Shown: positions 30,431 to 38,613 of the stretch, in pieces
How positions within the stretch are numbered: position 1 is the first letter of the stretch
Layout: each line of letters starts with the position of its first letter
Assembly: GCA_947054185.1 (NCBI GenBank)
Contig: CAMRVW010000002.1
Span: forward strand, 1-38,613
DNA: 38,613 nucleotides
Source of the DNA: an uncultured Rikenellaceae bacterium
Lineage (GTDB): Bacteria; Bacteroidota; Bacteroidia; Bacteroidales; Rikenellaceae
Reading direction: 5' to 3'
Notes under the pieces: model-generated
What the model was told of the DNA's origin: nothing
Database searches by the model: none
The model's input: only the letters and a program-made list of their open reading frames with translations
Program-made: the position numbers and the translations under genes

Positions 30431-31591
30431 ATGACTTTTTACGAGTACAAACAGAGGTGGGATTGGGACAAGATGACCCGCTTCATAGAAAAAGCCACCG
30501 CCGCCGACGTGGAGCGCGTACTGGCCAAAGGGGTCAACGTCAGCCCCGAAGATTTCGCCGTGCTGGTATCGCCCGCCGCCGCCCCCTATCTTGAAGAGAT
30601 GGCCCGCGCATCGGCCGAGGCCACACGCCGCAGATTCGGACGCACCATGCAGTTATACATACCCCTGTATATATCCAACTTCTGCACCAACCACTGCATC
30701 TATTGCGGCTTCAACTGCAAAAACCAAATAGGCCGCGTCACACTGTCGCAAGAGCAGATAGAGCGTGAGGCGCAGGCCATACAGGCCGACGGTCACCCCT
30801 TCAAGCACATACTGCTGGTGACGGGTGAGTCGCCCAAGCATGCGGGGGTCGGTTACATGGCCGACTCGATAGACACGGTGTCGAAATATTTCGACCAGAC
30901 ATCGATAGAGGTGCAGCCGCTCGATACCGCCGACTATGAGCTGCTGATGGAGCACGGCCTGCACACGGTGTGCGTATATCAGGAGACCTATAACGAGGCC
31001 CGTTACCCGCTCTATCATCCGGCAGGACGCAAACGCGATTACCGTTACCGGCTCGAAACCGCCGACAGGCTGGGACAGGCCGGCATATACAAGGTGGGCG
31101 TGGGCAACCTGATAGGGCTTGAAAACTGGCGCACCGACGCCTTTTTCACGGCGCTGCACATACATTACATACAAACCAGATATTGGCGCACCAAGTGTTC
31201 CATATCGTTTCCGCGTCTGCGCCCCTTCGTGGGCGAGGGTTTCCAGCCCAATTACCCCACCACCGAACGCGACCTGCTGCAACTGATAACGGCATACAGG
31301 CTTCTGAGCGAAGACCTCGAGATATCGCTATCAACGCGAGAGAGTCCCCGCTTCCGCGACGGCGTCATAGAGCTGGGCGTCACCACCATGAGCGCGGGGT
31401 CCAAGACCGCTCCGGGCGGATATTCGGACTGGGAGCAGTGCAAGGAGCTGGAGCAGTTCAGCGTCAACGACGACCGCCCCGTATCTGAGATTGTCGATGC
31501 CATAAGCTCGCACAACTTCGAGGTGGTGTGGAAAGACTGGGATCTGTCGCTCAACCGCAACACATCGAAGCTATCACGCAACACGCCATGA
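30431..31591 (+). CDS. thiH: 2-iminoacetate synthase
   Basis: Radical SAM CTNHCIYCGFNC; position in thi cluster; SAGSKTAPGGY. Confidence 0.95.
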   Translation: MTFYEYKQRWDWDKMTRFIEKATAADVERVLAKGVNVSPEDFAVLVSPAAAPYLEEMARASAEATRRRFGRTMQLYIPLYISNFCTNHCIYCGFNCKNQIGRVTLSQEQIEREAQAIQADGHPFKHILLVTGESPKHAGVGYMADSIDTVSKYFDQTSIEVQPLDTADYELLMEHGLHTVCVYQETYNEARYPLYHPAGRKRDYRYRLETADRLGQAGIYKVGVGNLIGLENWRTDAFFTALHIHYIQTRYWRTKCSISFPRLRPFVGEGFQPNYPTTERDLLQLITAYRLLSEDLEISLSTRESPRFRDGVIELGVTTMSAGSKTAPGGYSDWEQCKELEQFSVNDDRPVSEIVDAISSHNFEVVWKDWDLSLNRNTSKLSRNTP

Positions 31592-32268
31592 CAGAGAGAT
31601 ACAGCCGTTCGGCGATAGAGGGGTTCGGGGCCGAGCAACAGAAAAGACTGTCGGAGGCGACGGTGTTTGTGGCCGGGTGCGGAGGCCTGGGCTCGGCAGC
31701 GCTTCAATACATGGCTGCCGCGGGCATAGGCACCCTCATAATAGCCGACCACGACAAGGTGAGCCTATCGAACCTGCAACGACAGGTGCTCTATACAACC
31801 GACCAAATAGGCATGCCAAAGGCCGAGTGTGCCGCAGCGCGCCTTGCAGCCATAAACCCCGAGATAGAGATAGTGGCTCACACCATGGCTGTGGATGGCG
31901 ACAACTTCGCCCGTCTTGCCGCATTGGCCGACATGGTGGTCGACTGCACCGACAATTACCCGGTGCGCGGCATGCTCTCCAAGATGTGCAAGGCTCACGG
32001 CAAGCCGTTCATATATGCCAGCGCCGAAGAGATGGGCGGGCAGGTGGCTCTGTTCACACCCTCGTGCGGCGTCTATTATCACGAGTTGTTTGCCAGCACA
32101 CCACAGCAGAAACCCGCGGTGGGCGTCATGTCGCCCATGCCGGGCATAATAGGGTCGATAGAGGCCGCCGAGGCCATAAAATATCTCTCCGGCACCGGAC
32201 AGACCCTCGAAGGGAGGCTTCTGATAGTCGACATGAGGGAGTTGAGCTTCCGCATATTCGACCTGTAA
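31588..32268 (+). CDS. thiF: ThiF/HesA-family adenylyltransferase
   Basis: MTERYSRSAIEGFGAEQQKRLSEATVFVAGCGGLGSAALQYMAAAGIGTLIIADHDKVSLSNLQRQVLYT; 4-nt overlap with thiH. Confidence 0.93.
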   Translation: MTERYSRSAIEGFGAEQQKRLSEATVFVAGCGGLGSAALQYMAAAGIGTLIIADHDKVSLSNLQRQVLYTTDQIGMPKAECAAARLAAINPEIEIVAHTMAVDGDNFARLAALADMVVDCTDNYPVRGMLSKMCKAHGKPFIYASAEEMGGQVALFTPSCGVYYHELFASTPQQKPAVGVMSPMPGIIGSIEAAEAIKYLSGTGQTLEGRLLIVDMRELSFRIFDL

Positions 32269-32424
32269 AGGTTTGGCCGACAATAGGGGCAAAACCATCA
32301 GGCCCACACTATCTTTGGGCAACTTTGGCCCACGGCTTTTGAGCATTTTTGCGGCAGTACCGTATTTTTCACGACTCCCCACAGTTCATCGGGAAACAGG
32401 TGTGCCGGAGCCGTGCATACAAAA

Positions 32425-32473
32425 AGAGCGTAACGACAAACTAACCGAGCCTGTCGTTACGCTCTCTCTTTTT
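32425..32473. terminator. bidirectional intrinsic terminator after thiF
   Basis: 14-bp perfect stem AGAGCGTAACGACA / TGTCGTTACGCTCT, A-tract before and CTCTTTTT after. Confidence 0.9.
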
Positions 32474-32565
32474 AAGGCGAACGGGCACAAGCGAGCCCAT
32501 TATCCTGATTACATAATATTCTATCATGATATTGAATAGTATTGGCTTCACATCGACGGGCGGGG

Positions 32566-32718
32566 TCAAATAACCGACAGCAGGGCTATTATCATTGCGG
32601 CCACACCGACAATGGTGAGCGTGATGCGGTTTGTCTTGCGTATGTTCTCTTTAGATCGGTCCACCTTAAGTTTATGCTCGGTGAACGACATATCGTCTTT
32701 AATGTTATCGTTGTCCAT
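32566..32718 (-). CDS. small (50 aa) predicted single-TM protein
   Basis: Reverse strand reads MDNDNIKDDMSFTEHKLKVDRSKENIRKTNRITLTIVGVAAMIIALLSVI*; below the length cut-off of the supplied track. Confidence 0.65.
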   Translation of the reverse strand: MDNDNIKDDMSFTEHKLKVDRSKENIRKTNRITLTIVGVAAMIIALLSVI

Positions 32719-32835
32719 ATTTCATAAGTTTTAGTTTGTCCCGCCTCAACACAAAGTCCGACAGGCACCCGGGTGCTTGCAGGCAGTGCGCGAAGAGAGC
32801 TTACCGTCAGTCATACATAAAACATACCAAAAACG

Positions 32836-32870
32836 AAACGGAAGGCAACCTTTGTCGTCTTCCGTTTTTA
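32836..32870 (-). terminator. intrinsic terminator for the beta-propeller gene
   Basis: AAACGGAAG / CTTCCGTTT stem followed by CGTTTTT on the minus strand. Confidence 0.8.
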
Positions 32871-32890
32871 CTTTGTGTGCCTCAACGGGC

Positions 32891-34054
32891 CTATTTGAAA
32901 TCTATGAACATCACAATGGGTGCGTTGCCTGCCCGGGCAAGCTCATCGCGCAGATCTTTGCTTTTGACATCGGCAAAAAGCCCCTTTCGCCTCAGTCGGG
33001 CGATATCGCGCGGATATATCACCGTGGCGAAGCTGCCGTCGGCCAATGCGAAGTCGCCCCATGCGCCGGTGCCGCCGTCATAGTCGTTGACAAAGATGCG
33101 AAAACGTGCCGTGAGGTCTTTATAGGTGTACGGCAGGCGGTAACGGCACACACCGCCCTCTGCCCTGTCGTAAACGGCCACGCTCAGAGAGTCGTTGTGG
33201 CGCACCCGCAGATAGATGCGGCCGGGGGTGGACATCACAGACTCTATGTGATACCACTCGGGGGCGATGCGACGAGGCCCTGCCAGACTCACCGTACGGG
33301 TGTAAAGGCTGTCGCCGCCGCGCGATATCACCGCCACGGGACGTACATCGCTGCGGTCTATGGCAAATATGGTGTCGTTGACGGTCGAGAGCACCTCCAT
33401 GCCGCTCTGCGGCCCATATCCGTAAAGCAGGGGCAGGTGAAGACGTCGCGTCTTGCCGCCGCCTGTGTGCTGCCACATGGTGTCGCGGTGAGGCAGCGAG
33501 TTGACCGCAGAGTCGCGGTAATTGGCCACCTCGACGAAGCGGAAACCGTCAGCGTCGATGTCGCCCGAGGGAGGCACCGCCAGTTTGTGCATATAACCGG
33601 GTTGCGGAGTGTGCACCGTCCACCGTCCCTGCGACAATGGCACCGTGCGCAGATGGCGTCCGGCAAAATTGTAAATGTGAACCCTATGACCGCACCCCAC
33701 CAGCAGCAGCCTGTTGCCGCCGTCGACGGCAAGCGACGACACCACGTCGCCCTCGGGCAGAGGCACACGACGCACCATGCGTCCCTTGGTGTCGAACTGA
33801 AGCACACCCTTCACACCCGATGAGGTGAGGAAGATGTAACTTTCGCCGCGTTCCAGACAGACGATGCGACCCAAAGAGACCTTGCCCTCGGTGTCGAGAG
33901 CGACATAACGCACACGGCTCACCACGTCGGAATAACGCAACGTGTCGTCACATGGCGCCACGCCAACGTCTATGGTGGGGATAACCGGAACACGGCACCC
34001 CGCCAACGCAAGCAGCAATATAAGGTATGGCAATATTTTCATGGTCCGTTTCAT
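32891..34054 (-). CDS. 6-bladed beta-propeller lipoprotein
   Basis: MKRTMKILPYLILLLALAGC lipobox; YVALDTEGKVSLGRIVCLERGESYIFLTSSGVKGVLQFDTKGRMVRRV propeller-like repeats. Confidence 0.75.
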   Translation of the reverse strand: MKRTMKILPYLILLLALAGCRVPVIPTIDVGVAPCDDTLRYSDVVSRVRYVALDTEGKVSLGRIVCLERGESYIFLTSSGVKGVLQFDTKGRMVRRVPLPEGDVVSSLAVDGGNRLLLVGCGHRVHIYNFAGRHLRTVPLSQGRWTVHTPQPGYMHKLAVPPSGDIDADGFRFVEVANYRDSAVNSLPHRDTMWQHTGGGKTRRLHLPLLYGYGPQSGMEVLSTVNDTIFAIDRSDVRPVAVISRGGDSLYTRTVSLAGPRRIAPEWYHIESVMSTPGRIYLRVRHNDSLSVAVYDRAEGGVCRYRLPYTYKDLTARFRIFVNDYDGGTGAWGDFALADGSFATVIYPRDIARLRRKGLFADVKSKDLRDELARAGNAPIVMFIDFK

Positions 34055-34184
34055 ATCATGTCTGCAAAGAGGGGCGTTAAAGCAAGGGCCGTCTTAAGCC
34101 ATAAGCAGAACCTTGCACGGAGCATACGCCGCCCTTTCGCCGCCCCACTTCAGCAAATAACATGCCGTTGGGACAATAACATGA

Positions 34185-34366
34185 CAAAGATACGATTAAG
34201 CGAGAGCAAAAGCAAGTTTACTTGCATTTTGCCGAGCGGGAGTATCTAAGACCGTCAGGTCAAAGATACGATTAAGCCGAGAGGCAAGCAAATTTTATTT
34301 GTTTGACCGAGGCGGAGTATCCTTAGACTTTAGACAAAGATACGGATAAGCCTCACGAATCGGAAC
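34185..34366 (-). repeat. three tandem units (~75-bp period) each starting CAAAGATACG(G)ATAAG; two contain an inverted repeat and reverse-strand promoter
   Basis: CAAAGATA at 34185, 34261, 34335; inverted repeats GCAAGTTTACTTGC and CAAGCAAATTTTATTTGTTTG; outer GATAC...GTATC. Confidence 0.85.
34261..34292 (-). promoter_or_regulatory. consensus promoter in repeat unit 2, reading toward the beta-propeller gene
   Basis: Reverse strand TTTG (34292-34289)-N20-TATCTTTG (34268-34261). Confidence 0.65.
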
Positions 34367-34390
34367 CGACATTCCGGCCGTATGCTTTTA

Positions 34391-34422
34391 TTTGCCGCAT
34401 GTAAAAGATTTTGTTACATTTG
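34391..34422 (+). promoter_or_regulatory. consensus promoter for the DUF4254-GT9 pair
   Basis: TTTG (34391-34394)-N20-TACATTTG (34415-34422), ATG at 34443. Confidence 0.8.
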
Positions 34423-34442
34423 CAGATAAAAACGCAACAAGC

Positions 34443-35048
34443 ATGACATTCACAGAACTTTGCGGGCAGATATTCACCCGTTCGATAGCCGATTACCATA
34501 TAACCGACAATGTCGACACGCCCGCTGACAACCCCTATCCCGAACGTTCGTTAGAGCATCTTCTCTATCACAAGAACTGGATAGACACAGTTCAATGGCA
34601 CTTTGAAGATATCATACGCGACCCCGGGATAGACCCCTCGGAGGCACTCACGCTCAAACGACGCATAGACGCATCGAACCAGGAGCGCACCGACATGGTC
34701 GAATATATCGACTCCTATTTCCTCGACAAATATTCGTCGGTGACACCGTCCGCCTCGGCCACCATCAACACCGAGAGCCCGGCGTGGGCCGTCGACCGTC
34801 TGTCGATACTCTATCTTAAGATATACCACATGGAGGCCGAGACCCGACGTACCGACACCGACCCTGCCCATCACAAGCAGTGCGCCGACAAGCTGGCGGT
34901 GTTGCAAACTCAGCTGACCGACCTGTCGACAGCCATAGAGGAGCTTTTGTCCGACATAGAGGCGGGACGCAAATATATGAAGGTCTATCGTCAGATGAAG
35001 ATGTACAACGACCCCGCCCTCAACCCCGTACTTTACGCCAAGCAGTGA
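34443..35048 (+). CDS. DUF4254 domain protein
   Basis: NPYPERSLEHLLYHKNWIDTVQWHFEDIIRDPGIDP...RIDASNQERTDMVEYID. Confidence 0.8.
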   Translation: MTFTELCGQIFTRSIADYHITDNVDTPADNPYPERSLEHLLYHKNWIDTVQWHFEDIIRDPGIDPSEALTLKRRIDASNQERTDMVEYIDSYFLDKYSSVTPSASATINTESPAWAVDRLSILYLKIYHMEAETRRTDTDPAHHKQCADKLAVLQTQLTDLSTAIEELLSDIEAGRKYMKVYRQMKMYNDPALNPVLYAKQ

Positions 35049-36085
35049 AACGACCTCACGACATACTCATAACCCGCTTCTCGGCCATGGGCGACGTGGC
35101 CATGCTGGCGGCGGTGGTAAGGGCGGCAGCGGTGCAGAACCCCGAAGCAAGACTGCATGTGGTGACGCGCAAGGGGTTTGAGCGTTTCTTCCTCTTCGGC
35201 GGCGCACCTTCCAACCTGTCGGTGCAGGGGGTCGACCTCAACGACAAACGTTATTCGTCTCTACCGGGCATCATAAGGCTGGCGGCCGAGTGCCGTCATC
35301 ATTACAGGCCCGACGCCATGGCCGACATGCACTCGTCGCTCAGATCGCGCATCATACGTTTATATCTCAGGCTATGCGGCATAAGGGCTGCGGTGATAGA
35401 CAAGCAACGGAGCCGCAGAAAGCAGCTTGTCGCGCGCCGCAACAAGAGCATGAGCCCGTTGCGTCACATGACGGAGTGTTATGCCGATGTGTTACGCACA
35501 TTGGGACTGACGGTGACATTGGGCGAGACCATACGCAAGGAGAAGTGCAACTCGCCCTTCTTCACGGCCCACACGAGCGGCGCCCCTGCCGTGGGAGTGG
35601 CCCCCTTTGCGCGGCACGAGGGCAAGATATACCCCGTACGGATGATGGAGCAGGTGATAAAAAGGCTCTCGGAGAGCGGGTGCGACATATTCGTATTCGG
35701 AGGGGGCGACAAAGAAGAGGCGGTGGCGAGTCGTTGGGCAGACTCTTATGACCGTGTGGTGTCGGTGATAGGCCGGCTCGACATGGAGGGTGAGATGGCG
35801 CTAATGTCTGAACTCGACGTGATGGTGAGCATGGACTCGGCATCGCAACACATAGCCTCGTTGGTGGGGCTTCAAGTGGTGTCGGTGTGGGGGGCGACGC
35901 ATCCTTATGCCGGTTTCGGCGGGTATGGCCAAGACCCCGACAATATGATAGGCGACAGTGCCGGGTGTCGTCCCTGCTCCATATTCGGCAACAGCCCGTG
36001 TTACAAAGGCACACTCGAGTGTATGCACAACATAGCCCCCGACACCATTGCAGACAAGGTGCTGTCGCGGCTGGGCATGTCGTAA
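35045..36085 (+). CDS. glycosyltransferase family 9 (heptosyltransferase-like), GTG start
   Basis: ILITRFSAMGDVAMLAAVVRAA; SMDSASQHIASLVGLQVVSVWGATHPYAGFG; GTGA overlap with DUF4254 stop. Confidence 0.88.
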   Translation: MKRPHDILITRFSAMGDVAMLAAVVRAAAVQNPEARLHVVTRKGFERFFLFGGAPSNLSVQGVDLNDKRYSSLPGIIRLAAECRHHYRPDAMADMHSSLRSRIIRLYLRLCGIRAAVIDKQRSRRKQLVARRNKSMSPLRHMTECYADVLRTLGLTVTLGETIRKEKCNSPFFTAHTSGAPAVGVAPFARHEGKIYPVRMMEQVIKRLSESGCDIFVFGGGDKEEAVASRWADSYDRVVSVIGRLDMEGEMALMSELDVMVSMDSASQHIASLVGLQVVSVWGATHPYAGFGGYGQDPDNMIGDSAGCRPCSIFGNSPCYKGTLECMHNIAPDTIADKVLSRLGMS

Positions 36086-36215
36086 GCGGGCTTCTTTGAC
36101 GGCCAAACCACGGACGCTCCTGTGGCGTTACCTTTCAGAGAGTTTGACTTCGGCTTCGGCAATCGTCGGCATTGGCATCTGCAACGTTTTATCTTACACA
36201 CTAACAGCACCCTTT

Positions 36216-38117
36216 ATGGACAAGGCCCTTGAGATACTTAAAAGGTATTGGGGTTACGACTCGTTTCGCTCCATTCAGCCCGATGTGATCACCGGCATCA
36301 TGTCGGGGCATGACACTCTTGCGCTCATGCCCACGGGTGGCGGCAAGTCGATAACGTTTCAGGTGCCCGCCTTGTTAATGGATGGCATAGCCATTGTCGT
36401 AACACCGCTCATATCGCTGATGAAAGACCAGGTGGACGCCCTTCGCAAACGTCACATAATGGCGCAGGCGGTACACAGCGGCATGTCGGCAGACGAGATA
36501 GACCGTGTGCTCGACAACTGCGTATATGGCGACTATAAGCTGTTGTACCTGTCGCCCGAGCGGCTCGACACCGACATATTCAAAGCCAGGTTCGAGAAGA
36601 TGAACGTGTCTATGATAGTGGTCGACGAGGCTCACTGCATATCGCAGTGGGGTTACGACTTCAGACCCGCATATCTCAAGATAGCCCGTCTGCGCCAGTG
36701 GGCCCCCGGTGTGCCCGTATTGGCACTCACGGCCACGGCCACAGAGCAGGTGTGCGACGACATAATGAAGAGTCTCCGCTTCAACGCCGACGGCCTTCGC
36801 CTCTCCATGAGCTTCGCGCGTCCCAACATCAGTTATGTGGTGCGGCAGAGTGACGACAAAGACGGCGAGATGTTACGCATACTCAATGCCGTGGGAGGAA
36901 GCGCCATAGTGTATTGCAGGCGGCGCAAAGAGTGCGAGGATGTGGCTCAGCGTCTTAACGAGCATGGCATAAAGGCGCAGTTTTATCACGGCGGTCTCGA
37001 CTATCGCCTGCGGGGAGCGCATCAGGAGGCGTGGCTCACGGGTCAGGTGCGGGTAATGGCCGCGACCAACGCTTTCGGCATGGGAATAGACAAGTCTGAC
37101 GTCAGGGTTGTGATACATTACGAGATGGCCGACTCGCTCGAGGCTTACTATCAGGAGGCAGGGCGCGCAGGTCGTGACGGCAAACGCTCTTATGCCGTGT
37201 TATTGCGGGGATCGGCCGACAAACAGGCCGGAGACAAGCGCATAACGGCCGAGTTTCCACCGATAGAGACGATAAAAGATATTTACGAAGAGGTGCACAA
37301 CTATTTCGGCATCGCCACGGGAGACGGTCGCATGACCACACGCCAGTTCGACATTTTCGATTTCTGCAAACGATTCAACCGTTACTCGCTCACCGTGCTC
37401 AGCTCATTGCGCATATTGCAACTGGCAGGTTATCTTATACTCACGGAAGAGCTCGACAACCCCACGCGCATAATGTTCGTCGTATCGCGCGAAGACCTTT
37501 ACAACGTGCAGATAACCAACTCCGAGCTCGAGAGCCTGATACGCATACTGTTGCGTCTTTACACCGGTGTATTCTCGTCGCTGGTGCCCATAAACGAGGA
37601 GTTCATAGCCCACGCCTCGGGTTACACCGTGCCTTTCGTGTCTGAAGCCTTATTGAGGCTCTCGCGGCTGCGCGTGATTCGTTACATACCGCGCAACCGA
37701 TCGCCTCTTCTGACCCTGTGCGAAGAGCGGCTGCCACGCATGAACATACACATACCCAACCACATATATCACGGACGCATGCAGCAGATGATGTCGCGTC
37801 TTAGCGCCATGACAGAATATACAGACCGCACCGACCGTTGCAGGAGCGTGATGCTGCAAAGTTATTTCGGCGAGAAAGAGCCGCAAGAGTGCGGATGTTG
37901 CGATGTGTGTCTGGCGCGCAAGAAAAACAAGTCCGACAGTCAGGCCGACACAGAGGCACGGATAATGGCTCTGGCAAAGCAAGGCATTTACGACCCCCGT
38001 CAGATAATAACTCTCGTTAAAGGCGACAAAGAACGCATAACCGAGATATTGCGACGCATGATAGGGCAAGGCAGACTCTCAACAGGCAAAGAGGGAATAG
38101 TGACAGTGCCCGATTGA
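36216..38117 (+). CDS. recQ: ATP-dependent DNA helicase RecQ
   Basis: LALMPTGGGKSITFQVPALL, VVDEAHCISQWGYDFRPAYL, AFGMGIDKSDVRVVIHYEMADSLEAYYQEAGRAGRDG, Zn-binding CGCCDVC. Confidence 0.93.
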   Translation: MDKALEILKRYWGYDSFRSIQPDVITGIMSGHDTLALMPTGGGKSITFQVPALLMDGIAIVVTPLISLMKDQVDALRKRHIMAQAVHSGMSADEIDRVLDNCVYGDYKLLYLSPERLDTDIFKARFEKMNVSMIVVDEAHCISQWGYDFRPAYLKIARLRQWAPGVPVLALTATATEQVCDDIMKSLRFNADGLRLSMSFARPNISYVVRQSDDKDGEMLRILNAVGGSAIVYCRRRKECEDVAQRLNEHGIKAQFYHGGLDYRLRGAHQEAWLTGQVRVMAATNAFGMGIDKSDVRVVIHYEMADSLEAYYQEAGRAGRDGKRSYAVLLRGSADKQAGDKRITAEFPPIETIKDIYEEVHNYFGIATGDGRMTTRQFDIFDFCKRFNRYSLTVLSSLRILQLAGYLILTEELDNPTRIMFVVSREDLYNVQITNSELESLIRILLRLYTGVFSSLVPINEEFIAHASGYTVPFVSEALLRLSRLRVIRYIPRNRSPLLTLCEERLPRMNIHIPNHIYHGRMQQMMSRLSAMTEYTDRTDRCRSVMLQSYFGEKEPQECGCCDVCLARKKNKSDSQADTEARIMALAKQGIYDPRQIITLVKGDKERITEILRRMIGQGRLSTGKEGIVTVPD

Positions 38118-38217
38118 CATAGTTTTGCGAAGGCTGACGTTTATTTTGCGAGAACTGCCTCCTTTAATGGTTTACTGGCACTGCCTCCGGCGGCCCTTCC
38201 GGGGGAGGGGTCACGGA

Positions 38218-38237
38218 GGGGTCTCGGACCCCCTTTT
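38218..38237 (+). terminator. terminator-like hairpin downstream of recQ
   Basis: GGGGTC-TCG-GACCCC followed by CTTTTGATATTTTT. Confidence 0.65.
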
Positions 38238-38268
38238 GATATTTTTGAGAGCAAAGACTAATAGGATA

Positions 38269-38313
38269 ATGTCATAAATGTGTTTCGACATTCGTCTTAC
38301 ACATTTATGACAT
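38269..38313. repeat. 15-bp perfect inverted repeat, 15-nt loop
   Basis: ATGTCATAAATGTGT / ACACATTTATGACAT. Confidence 0.9.
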
Positions 38314-38613
38314 ATCTGTTTTCGGCCCTGGGGTTGAGTACCTGAAAGATATTCAACATGGGCCATGACTCTGCGGAAAGGGTGCAGAGACAATACGGCA
38401 ATAATAAACGGAGGTGTTACGACAGCAAAGCATAAACGGGCGCTTACGCCAATACTTGTCGAAATCAAGCCTTACTCCCAACTTTGCCCCGCATGGCTCT
38501 TGTTATGCCACCGCGGTCTGAGTGTAACGAAAATCGCACACTGTTCCTTATGCCGGGCTGAGGAACGCAAGCCCGAGCGGCCCGGAGCCTCCGCCAACGG
38601 AGGGCCGCAACAC

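Noticed and set aside
32777-33823. 348-aa plus-strand ORF
   Set aside because: Antisense to the beta-propeller lipoprotein gene, which has a clear lipobox and terminator.
38211-38468. 85-aa minus-strand ORF over the hairpin cluster
   Set aside because: Its sequence is largely the translation of the inverted repeats; kept as a structural finding, not a CDS.
1-38613. CRISPR array, prophage, transposase, toxin-antitoxin or defence genes
   Set aside because: Looked for regularly spaced identical repeats and hallmark motifs; none seen. The two repeat arrays found lack unique spacers of CRISPR type.

Overview
This 38.6 kb window is Bacteroidales-type chromosome. The supporting signs are TAnnTTTG-type promoters, DUF4296/DUF4254 proteins, a MurF-Alr fusion, and a 6-bladed beta-propeller lipoprotein. 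Most of it is housekeeping: tRNA-Tyr, -Thr and -Pro; dispersed shikimate genes (aroC, aroA, aroK); an MlaE/MlaF-like transporter pair; rnhA; rbfA; a LolC/E-like permease; prfB with a programmed +1 frameshift; a murF-alr fusion; topoisomerase IV-like parC/parE; plsC; a thiamine cluster (thiS-tenI/thiE-thiE-thiG-thiH-thiF); a GT9 glycosyltransferase; and recQ. It also carries two glycoside hydrolases (GH29-like, GH2-like). I see no CRISPR array, transposase, prophage or recognisable defence island. The least explained signals are in non-coding DNA. The main ones are: (1) a ~75-bp-period tandem repeat at 34185-34366, where each complete unit combines a reverse-strand -33/-7 promoter with a stem-conserving inverted repeat; (2) a degenerate ~16-bp, G-rich repeat array filling the thiE-thiG gap; (3) a cluster of three hairpins downstream of recQ; and (4) a 50-aa single-TM ORF missing from the ORF track. 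All product names come from motif recognition by eye, with no database search.
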